Shown here one piece after another: positions 25,193-32,267 of a stretch of DNA of 32,267 nt. The notes below the pieces were generated by a model. The model searched no databases. It was not told the DNA's origin and saw nothing but the letters and a program-made list of their open reading frames with translations. The DNA is from Desulfobacterales bacterium (GTDB lineage Bacteria; Desulfobacterota; Desulfobulbia; Desulfobulbales; VMSU01). Within the stretch, counting starts at the first letter, position 1, and each line of letters begins with the position of its first letter. The translations under genes and the position numbers were made by a program. The stretch spans positions 1 to 32,267 of the forward strand of contig DRPV01000058.1 of NCBI GenBank assembly GCA_011330685.1. The letters are read 5' to 3'.

Positions 25193-26734
25193 ATGACTAC
25201 TGATAAACCAAAGAATAAGGTCTCTGAAAAGGCGCCCCAGGGGTTCGTTCAGAAGATGCTCGACGCGGTATCTCATCCTTTTTATCTCGTTGATGCCAAT
25301 AATTATCAAGTGCTGCTGGCCAACGAGGCCAGCGGCTTTCCATCTGATTACAAGGGGACACCTTGCTATAAATTGACCCATAACAGTGATCATCCCTGCA
25401 GTGGTTCCGATCATCCCTGTTCCATCGAAGAGTGTAAACGCACCAAGGGCCCCGTGGTCATGGAGCATGTCCATACGGATGCCAAGGGTGGCGAGATAAT
25501 AGTGGAGATTCATGCCTATCCCCTTCTTGATGAGCAGGGTGAGGTGAGTCAGATTATTGAGTATTGTCTTGATATCAGTGATAAAAGGGGGTTGGAACGT
25601 CAGCTGCGTCAGGCCCAGAAGATGGAATCCATTGCCACTATGGCCGGCGGCATTGCCCATGATTTTAATAATATTCTCACCGTTGTCTTAGGCTTTTCCG
25701 ATCTGGCTAAGAGCGTTCTGCCCCAGGATCATGAGGCGGTACCCTATCTCGAGGAGGTGCTGAAGGCCTCCCGTCGGGCACGGGATCTGGTGGCCCAGAT
25801 TCTGGCCTTCAGCCGTCAGGGTGAAACCTGCCCCCAGGCCATATTCCTTGCCCCCATTGTTAAGGAGAGCATAAAACTCCTGCGGGCCACTCTGCCGGCT
25901 AATATTAAACTGGAAGATATTATCTCCCCGGACTGCGGCAAGGTGTTGGCGGATCCCAGTCAGTTCCATCAGGTCTTGATGAATATCTGTACCAACGCCT
26001 TTCAGGCCATGGAAGATAACGGCGGAATTTTGAGCATTTCCCTGCAGGTGGTTGAAATAAAACCCGTTGAACTTGAGAGAATGAATGCCTTGAGTCCCGG
26101 AACTTATGTCTGTGTAGAGGTTACTGACACCGGCACCGGTATGAATCCTTTGACTATGGAGAGAATTTTTGAGCCCTATTTTACTACCAAGGGCCAGGGC
26201 AGCGGGCTGGGGTTGTCGGTGGCCTATGGCATTATCAAACATTTCGGTGGTGACATAAAGGTGAAAAGTGAGCAGGGTCTTGGTTCTATCTTCAGGATTT
26301 ATTTGCCGGAGATGCTTGATGCCCCTGAGATTATGGGCAATGAGCTTTTGCCTAAGGGGAATGAACATCTGATAATCGTGGATGATGAGGTAACTATTAT
26401 CAATCTGGCCCAGAGGATGTTGGAGAAGCTGGGCTATAAGGTTACCGGTTTTACGGACAGTCAACTGGCTCTCGAGGCGGTTTTGGCACGTCCCGCTGAA
26501 TTCGATCTCCTGCTCAGTGATTATATGATGCCGGGGCTTTCCGGTCTGGCGCTGGCCCGGCAGATCACCGAGGCGGGGGTTCGGCTGCCGGTGCTTATTT
26601 TCTCCGGCTACAATCTGCCCAGGGAGTCTATGAAGGGTACTGAAAAGTTAGGGGTCAGGGATATTTTAAAGAAGCCCTTTGATTTGAGGGTATTGTCGGC
26701 CGCCATCAGAAATGCTCTCAGCACTGCTGAATAA
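25193..26734 (+). CDS. Cys-rich PAS-HisKA-HATPase-REC hybrid histidine kinase
   Basis: CYKLTHNSDHPCSGSDHPCSIEECKRTKGP; H-box GGIAHDFNNILTVVLGFSDLA; GSGLGLSVAYGII; REC LIIVDDEVTIINL...LLLSDYMMPGLSG...KKPF. Confidence 0.93.
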   Translation: MTTDKPKNKVSEKAPQGFVQKMLDAVSHPFYLVDANNYQVLLANEASGFPSDYKGTPCYKLTHNSDHPCSGSDHPCSIEECKRTKGPVVMEHVHTDAKGGEIIVEIHAYPLLDEQGEVSQIIEYCLDISDKRGLERQLRQAQKMESIATMAGGIAHDFNNILTVVLGFSDLAKSVLPQDHEAVPYLEEVLKASRRARDLVAQILAFSRQGETCPQAIFLAPIVKESIKLLRATLPANIKLEDIISPDCGKVLADPSQFHQVLMNICTNAFQAMEDNGGILSISLQVVEIKPVELERMNALSPGTYVCVEVTDTGTGMNPLTMERIFEPYFTTKGQGSGLGLSVAYGIIKHFGGDIKVKSEQGLGSIFRIYLPEMLDAPEIMGNELLPKGNEHLIIVDDEVTIINLAQRMLEKLGYKVTGFTDSQLALEAVLARPAEFDLLLSDYMMPGLSGLALARQITEAGVRLPVLIFSGYNLPRESMKGTEKLGVRDILKKPFDLRVLSAAIRNALSTAE

Positions 26735-26736
26735 TT

Positions 26737-26786
26737 GTAAGCGCTCAATAAATCACACTCAGCAGGGTTGTTCATGGAGTGCTTAC
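26737..26786. repeat. Palindromic mini-element between convergent genes, GTAAGCGCTC ... GAGTGCTTAC
   Basis: 10-bp terminal inverted repeats with one mismatch; flanks GAATAATT / AAATAATC (6/8); reverse complement resembles 16471-16507 (GTAAGCACTCCATGAACA vs GTAAGCGCTCCATGAGCA). Confidence 0.7.
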
Positions 26787-26792
26787 AAATAA

Positions 26793-27794
26793 TCAGCTTC
26801 GCGTCTCACTGAGGGCGGATTTTATTACGGGGCCGGCGGCCCTGCGGAAGTGTTCCTCTAATTGCGGATCACCAATCTCCATGCATAAAAGATCAATGAG
26901 TTCCTGGAGGCGGCTGGTTGCTGCCGGCCCGGCCAGTTGCCAGTCGGCAACGCCAGCCTGGAAAATTTCATGAGCCAGGGGGCCAATGATCTCCGTCATA
27001 GCGTCTTCCAGGTGCTTGAGCCTGTGAACCAGAGGAACTGAGCCGGGCTGGCGGGTGGTCTTGCGGGCCTGCGCTTCGCCCCTCAGAGCCGCTTGGAGTT
27101 CGGCGTTTAAGAACTTGAGGTTAGCGTTAATGAGCACGAGATTGAGGCTCGGCTTGGTGGCAACGATTAGGGCCGCTTCCGTACTGAGCGGCCTGATTAG
27201 AAGAAGAGAGCCGCGGAGTCTTATCTCCATGTCCAAAATACCGTCCTCTGTCGTCTGGAGCATCTGGAGGACAAAAGAGCCGATTCGGTGCCAACTCTCG
27301 GTATTGAGTGGCCCGCTTTTGTGTTTGATGATCTTGTCAGGCAGGACAATAAGGGCTGTCTGTACCGCCGGCAGACGGCTGATCCGGGAGAGAATGGGGG
27401 GCAGCAGCTTGTTAACTCCCCCCATGCCCAGATTGATTTTGTTGCCCCTCTGAGGGGCTGTTTCTTGCTCCTCATCACCGCGTTTGACTCCTTCAATAAG
27501 CATAAAACCCAGGGGCAGGTCAATATTTCTAACTGTCAGCTGGCAGCCTTCTTCAATGTCGATTATGACCTGCTGCCAGCTGATAATCCGCATGGCGGTT
27601 TCTGCTCCACACTCATCTTCACTCTGGGCATCCCATAACTCACCATTGATAAAATATAAGCTTCCCCGTCGGTTGCCGGAGGTCACTCGCAGGGTACAGG
27701 TCTTATTCTCCAGTTCAATTAACTGCAGGAAGGAGGTCAGGGAAATCCCGCTTATATGGCCTTGGTAACTCTTGTCCATGTCCTTTGTCGGCAT
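26793..27794 (-). CDS. DUF4388 (PatA-like N-terminal) protein with roadblock/LC7-like middle region
   Basis: YQGHISGISLTSFLQLIELENKTCTLRVTSGNRRGSLYFINGELWDAQSEDECGAETAMRIISWQ; later LIVLPDKIIKHKSGPLNTESWHRIGSFVLQML... Confidence 0.8.
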   Translation of the reverse strand: MPTKDMDKSYQGHISGISLTSFLQLIELENKTCTLRVTSGNRRGSLYFINGELWDAQSEDECGAETAMRIISWQQVIIDIEEGCQLTVRNIDLPLGFMLIEGVKRGDEEQETAPQRGNKINLGMGGVNKLLPPILSRISRLPAVQTALIVLPDKIIKHKSGPLNTESWHRIGSFVLQMLQTTEDGILDMEIRLRGSLLLIRPLSTEAALIVATKPSLNLVLINANLKFLNAELQAALRGEAQARKTTRQPGSVPLVHRLKHLEDAMTEIIGPLAHEIFQAGVADWQLAGPAATSRLQELIDLLCMEIGDPQLEEHFRRAAGPVIKSALSETRS

Positions 27795-27853
27795 TGGGAA
27801 ACTCCTGCACTTTGCGGGATGAATCGTGGAACCTGAAATAGTCAGCGGTTCTT

Positions 27854-28219
27854 TCAGGCCTTTAGATTCCGGGCCACAAAATCCCGGAGCGCGACCCTGA
27901 TTGGAGGGGGTATGTTGACAAACCGGCAGCCCAAAGCCAAGAGACCCAGGGCCTCATAATTGAGCAGCCAACGAACCTCTATTTCAATACCGAAATCAAA
28001 ATGGATACCGACTACTCCCCGTAACTCAACCATAATGCAATGCTCTCCCTGGTCAATAAAAATCTCATTTTGGGCCAGGGAGAGGCCGATGCCTGATTCA
28101 CTGATATCAAGGACGGTGGCGGTGACTATTCCCTGTTCCGGAACCTCAATCAGGGCTCTGGCCTGGTCGGCGGCCGAGAATAATAATCTGGCATGTTTTC
28201 TTTGTTCTATTTTGTTCAT
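27854..28219 (-). CDS. PilZ-domain protein
   Basis: RKHARLLF (RxxxR) and DISESGIGL ((D/N)xSxxG) c-di-GMP motifs in a ~121-aa protein. Confidence 0.88.
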   Translation of the reverse strand: MNKIEQRKHARLLFSAADQARALIEVPEQGIVTATVLDISESGIGLSLAQNEIFIDQGEHCIMVELRGVVGIHFDFGIEIEVRWLLNYEALGLLALGCRFVNIPPPIRVALRDFVARNLKA

Positions 28220-28328
28220 AGTTGGTTTGTGTGAAAGTCACTTGCCGGGGGTCTTGGCCTTTGCCGTGACCTTCATGTTTCGTTGTGCCTGAGGAATTTC
28301 TGTTCAGGCCCTTGGGTTAACCTTAACC

Positions 28329-30623
28329 CTATTTAAGGCATGAGCCTCTGGCATGCTTGAAATTGGTGTCTCCGGCTATGGTCTTGCGAATGGCATCCTG
28401 CATAAGGGTACGCATGCCATTGCGCATGGCAGATTCTTTGATCTCTGATAGAGGGCGGTTTTGGGAAATAAGTTGTTTGATCTCGTCGTTTGAGGTCAAT
28501 AATTCGTGGATAGCGAGGCGGCCCTTATAGCCTGATTGTTTGCAGGCCGGGCAGCCCTGAGGCGAAAACATGGTGACAGCCTTTAAGTTATCGGGGTCTA
28601 AGGGGGCGGTGGGATGCGAGCCATAGGCCTCCAAGACCGCCTGTTGGCGTTGCTCATCCGGTTTGTAGGCCTGCCTGCATTTCGGGCAGAGTCTTTTCAC
28701 CAGGCGCTGGGCCAGAACGCCTAACAGGGCGTCGGCGAAGGTAAAGGGGTCTATGCCGATGCCGGTGAGCCGGGTAATGGTCTCCGGGGCGGAATTGGTA
28801 TGCATGGTGGTAAAGACGAGATGACCGGTGAGAGAGGCCTCAATAACCGTGGTAGCCGTTTCTTTGTCCCTGGTCTCGCCCACCATTATAACATCGGGAT
28901 CGGCCCGCAGGAAGGCCTTCAGCACGCGGGCGAAGGTCAGGTCTATTTTGTTCTGCACCTGAACCTGGCGCAGGCCGTCCTGGACTATCTCCACCGGGTC
29001 TTCCGCCGTCCATATCTTCTTCTCCGGCCGGTTTATATAACGCAGGGCGGCGTGGAGAGTGGTGGTCTTGCCGGAGCCGGTGGGCCCCACCACGGCGATG
29101 AGGCCATAGGGCATTTCAATGAGATTCTTAAAATTTTGCAGGTTGGGCTCTAAAATTCCGGCCTGATCCAGCGGCATGGCGTTACTGCTGGCCAGGATTC
29201 TTAAGACTACGTCCTCGTTGTCGCCTGTGGTGGGCAGGGTGGCGACCCGCAGCTCAATCTTGCGGCCGTTGCGGGTTCTGAATTTTATTTTGCCGTCCTG
29301 GGGCAGCCGGCGTTCAGATATATCAAGCTTGGCCATAATCTTGAGCCTGGAGACCAGCGAGCGTTTGTAGTTAAAGGGGATATTGCGGTAATGGCGGCAT
29401 TCACCGTCAATACGGTAGCGAATCTGGATGCCCTTTGTTCCCAGCTGGGATTCGACATGAATATCAGAGGCCTCGGCGATAATCCCGTCTTCAATGACCT
29501 TATTGACCATCTGCACTACCACGCCATCGGCCTGGGCGACCTCGTCCGGCTCCGGCTCCTCATCCTCATAGTCGAGATCCATCTGCTCAAAAACCCCGTC
29601 TCCCTCATCCGGCTCGGGATCTGTAAAGGAGTATTTGCCAAAATAATAGTCAATGAATTTGTTAATATCCTCTTTCAGGGCCACGCTGTATTCAATATGG
29701 CCGATCTGCAGGGCATTGTTGATATTATCATTCTTGACCAGATCGTGGGGATTGTCCACCGCTACCTTGAGGCACCCGGCCTCTTCGGAAAAGGGGATGA
29801 AACAATTAGCGCGGAAGAACTGTTCCTTGACTGCCTTGATACAGGACGGGGCAACCCCGGCCGCCTGTTCGTCAAACTCCAGAAAGGGGCATTGATAGAA
29901 ATCACTCAGGGATTGACCGATATCCTCCTTGCTGATATTGAAGTCATCTAAGAGGACATCTTCAATTAATTTGTTCTTTGAACGGGCCAAATCCCTGGCC
30001 CGTTCAAGATCGGCCATGTTTAGACGCCTGTTTTTCAGCAGGCCGTAGAAGCGGCCGGCCTTTTCGCTGTTTTCGCTCAGGGCGGCCAGGCGCTGCCCGG
30101 CATTGCTGAAGGTGGGGGAGAGGCCGATGATTTGCTGCAGGGTGGTGATGGCCTCTTGGATGGCGCCATTATTTTCATAGATCATGGCCAGACGATCCAT
30201 AATCTCAAGACGTTGATCCCGGTCGGCAGCTTTATCCTTCAGGGCCTCTTCAAAATTACTTTGAGCCCCGAAGGGATCGTCTTGCCGCAGACAACATTCG
30301 CCCATGGCGCAGCGAATGGTGGCGGGTCGATAGCCGGTATCGGCCAGGCCCTCTAATTCGGTCATGGCCTCGGCATAAAAACCGGCGGTGATTAATCCCT
30401 CACAGGTGAGCCATTGCTCCTCCGGATCCGGGCCGGTGCTTTGGGCGGTATGGAATTTGTTTCTGTCCATGGCGGCGGTGAGTTCCTGGACATTCTCCCT
30501 GACTGCCTCATTGGGCTCTGACGCTATGATTGCCTGGCAAATAAGCCGGGCCTCCTGCTCAAGCCCCTGGCTCCAGTAAAGCTGGGCCTCGGTAATTTTC
30601 TGTCTTATGTCTTCAGCAATCAT
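28329..30623 (-). CDS. GspE/PilB-type secretion/pilus ATPase with N-terminal TPR-like and MshEN-like regions
   Basis: Walker A VVGPTGSGKTTTLHAAL; Asp box EDPVEIVQDGLRQVQV; His box TGHLVFTTMHTNSAPETITRL; CPKC...CPAC tetracysteine; N-terminal ~180 aa TPR-like. Confidence 0.95.
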   Translation of the reverse strand: MIAEDIRQKITEAQLYWSQGLEQEARLICQAIIASEPNEAVRENVQELTAAMDRNKFHTAQSTGPDPEEQWLTCEGLITAGFYAEAMTELEGLADTGYRPATIRCAMGECCLRQDDPFGAQSNFEEALKDKAADRDQRLEIMDRLAMIYENNGAIQEAITTLQQIIGLSPTFSNAGQRLAALSENSEKAGRFYGLLKNRRLNMADLERARDLARSKNKLIEDVLLDDFNISKEDIGQSLSDFYQCPFLEFDEQAAGVAPSCIKAVKEQFFRANCFIPFSEEAGCLKVAVDNPHDLVKNDNINNALQIGHIEYSVALKEDINKFIDYYFGKYSFTDPEPDEGDGVFEQMDLDYEDEEPEPDEVAQADGVVVQMVNKVIEDGIIAEASDIHVESQLGTKGIQIRYRIDGECRHYRNIPFNYKRSLVSRLKIMAKLDISERRLPQDGKIKFRTRNGRKIELRVATLPTTGDNEDVVLRILASSNAMPLDQAGILEPNLQNFKNLIEMPYGLIAVVGPTGSGKTTTLHAALRYINRPEKKIWTAEDPVEIVQDGLRQVQVQNKIDLTFARVLKAFLRADPDVIMVGETRDKETATTVIEASLTGHLVFTTMHTNSAPETITRLTGIGIDPFTFADALLGVLAQRLVKRLCPKCRQAYKPDEQRQQAVLEAYGSHPTAPLDPDNLKAVTMFSPQGCPACKQSGYKGRLAIHELLTSNDEIKQLISQNRPLSEIKESAMRNGMRTLMQDAIRKTIAGDTNFKHARGSCLK

Positions 30624-30645
30624 AGTATAGGCTATAGGTTAATAA

Positions 30646-32267
30646 TTATTGTACTCCGCCTATCGATAATACCGGTAGTCTCTCTTCCTGCCGCCATAAA
30701 AAGCCCTTAAACATGAAATGCTCATCGGTGCCCGCCTCCTGCCAGCGCCAGTTATCATCTATGCTTATTTCGGTACCCGGTTCGTCAATAATGGCACCGC
30801 CGCCCTGCTGGTTTTTATAAAGAATAATCAAGCTGCCGCTCCTGCGGTTCACCTGCTCAGGGGCGTTTATCAGCGGGGCAAGCCAGGGCAGTTCTAAACG
30901 GCGGAGGGCGGCCTCCGGCATTTGAGCCAGCTCACCCTTAAAAAGGGGTTGTAATTTTGACCAGGGCCGGGGCTTCAGCTTTTTCACGGGCAGGGGCCGG
31001 TCGGATGGTAATTTGACGGGGCGGCCCTGGGTTTCAATGGTTAGTTCATCAGGCGGGATGAGGACGGTAATCCCCTGCCAGCGGGCCTTAAAGAGAACGG
31101 GCCATGGGGAAGCGGCCGCCGGAGCGGGCTGTTTCGCCGCTGTTGTTGCTCCTGCCTCCCGCAGCCTGACGGCCAGTTGCTTTTTTTGAGATTCAAGATA
31201 CAGGCGGATACGGCGCTGGGCGGCGTGTAGTTTATCATAGCCCTTGGTTTTGCCGAAAAGATTTTCCAGGGGGAGTATCTGCTTTATGCATCTGTCAAGG
31301 GCCTCAATATGATCCCGCACCGCAATTGTCAGGGCCGGGGATGCTGGAATTTGCTCCGGGTGGAAGCCGTGGCGCAGGCCCATGGCCAGTAATTTCTGTT
31401 GACTATCGAGCTGGCGGCCGATTTCCTGCTCTGCCCGGTAGAGCTTTACCGCCTTTTTGCGGCGGGCTAATTCCGCTACCGGCTTTAGTTTTTTCAGGCA
31501 TTGTTTGATTGTCTCAATATCAGACCTCAGAGCGTCGCTGAGAACCTTTGGAATCCGGCCCGGTTGGGTGGGGCTGTAATTGCTGCTCAAGGCCATAGTC
31601 AGGCGGTCTTTTTCCTCCTCTAATGTTTCCCTGACCTGCCGATGAATGGTTAGATACTCCGCGTAGCGTGAGTTCCGGCCGAATAATTTTTCCAGGGGCA
31701 GGAGGCGGTTGATACACTGAGCCAGGATACTAAGATGGAGATTGACAATATTGCTGATCTCCCGGGGGATAACATCGGGTAGATCGGCAGCAATTATTTC
31801 CGGCCCGAAGGCGTCATTATCCGGGGACGGCCGACGGTTTTGTCCGGCGTTATCAAGGACTTCAGTGGAGATTTCTTCATTGATGGCCTGTAACTCTTTT
31901 ATGAGCCCGGCGGCTTTTGTTTTAACCTCCGGGGCCTTGTCGGGGCTGGTAAAGTCTTTAAAGAGAACGATGACTTTGCGTAGTGAGCCAGAGGCTCTGG
32001 GCGGTACTTGAGCCGGTTTCTTCGCTATGGCGTTCATGAGGTTGTGGGTAAGGTCGATAACGCGTAACAACTCTTCATCGCTGTTATTTAATAATTGGCG
32101 TAAATCATCTAACAGGGCCTGGAAATCATCGGTTCCCGTTTTGGAAACCTCCCAGTCGAGGGAAAGAAAGGTCTGGTCAAGGCGTTTAAGCAGGAGGTTG
32201 AGCTGGCCGCCGGGCTTGTCTTCTGCTGTTTTCCCCTTGCTCTCTGATTCCGGGGGGCTGTCTACCC
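30646..32267 (-). CDS. Hypothetical protein with three internal ~60-aa repeats, 5' truncated by the window end
   Basis: Frame stays open from 32070 to the window edge (VDSPPESESKGKTAEDKPGGQLNLLLKRLDQTFLSLDWEVSKTGTDDFQALLDDLRQLLNNSDEE then LLRVIDL...), so the listed 32070 start is probably internal. Confidence 0.8.
   Translation of the reverse strand, partial: VDSPPESESKGKTAEDKPGGQLNLLLKRLDQTFLSLDWEVSKTGTDDFQALLDDLRQLLNNSDEELLRVIDLTHNLMNAIAKKPAQVPPRASGSLRKVIVLFKDFTSPDKAPEVKTKAAGLIKELQAINEEISTEVLDNAGQNRRPSPDNDAFGPEIIAADLPDVIPREISNIVNLHLSILAQCINRLLPLEKLFGRNSRYAEYLTIHRQVRETLEEEKDRLTMALSSNYSPTQPGRIPKVLSDALRSDIETIKQCLKKLKPVAELARRKKAVKLYRAEQEIGRQLDSQQKLLAMGLRHGFHPEQIPASPALTIAVRDHIEALDRCIKQILPLENLFGKTKGYDKLHAAQRRIRLYLESQKKQLAVRLREAGATTAAKQPAPAAASPWPVLFKARWQGITVLIPPDELTIETQGRPVKLPSDRPLPVKKLKPRPWSKLQPLFKGELAQMPEAALRRLELPWLAPLINAPEQVNRRSGSLIILYKNQQGGGAIIDEPGTEISIDDNWRWQEAGTDEHFMFKGFLWRQEERLPVLSIGGVQ

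Noticed and set aside
28289-28329. Small hairpins CCTGA...TCAGG and GGGTTA-ACCT-TAACCC between GspE-like and PilZ genes
   Set aside because: Short stems without a T-tract on the relevant strand; not convincing as terminators.
1-32267. CRISPR arrays, tRNA or rRNA genes, prophage or known defence systems
   Set aside because: No regularly spaced direct repeats, cloverleaf-like sequence or recognisable phage/defence proteins were found.

Overview
This 32 kb window looks like bacterial chromosome, probably Desulfobacterota-like (inferred from gene content and protein style only). Recognisable content: a cyclophilin PPIase; the c-di-AMP module cdaA-cdaR (minus strand); two hybrid/GAF-PAS histidine kinases (minus); rpsT; a tryptophan operon trpE-G-D-C-F without trpB/trpA; and a long plus-strand run of hypothetical, thiL, HDOD-kinase-REC, MerR-HTH/MinD-like ATPase, ExeA-like ATPase, uvrB and a DUF374 acyltransferase. 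These are followed by a periplasmic solute-binding protein with a partner hybrid kinase, a Cys-rich PAS kinase-REC, and a minus-strand set (DUF4388/roadblock-like, PilZ, TPR-MshEN-GspE/PilB ATPase, triple-repeat protein running off the window). Two non-coding signals stand out. (1) A textbook sigma-54 promoter (TTGGCACG-N4-TTGCT, 1285-1301) is followed, from about 11 nt downstream, by a ~75-nt non-coding stretch ending in a strong terminator hairpin with a C-rich loop. It has no downstream same-strand gene, so it is a candidate sigma-54-dependent sRNA. (2) A family of at least seven tiny palindromic elements (23-185 bp) has GTAAGCG.../GTAACCGTTCA... ends and always sits at gene 3' ends. One copy has a perfect 8-bp target duplication (AGCAGCAC) and another a 7/8 duplication, matching the GTAA ends and 8-bp duplications of IS66-family transposons. 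In two cases the element supplies the stop codon of the upstream gene. No rRNA, tRNA or CRISPR array was seen. No database searches were run.
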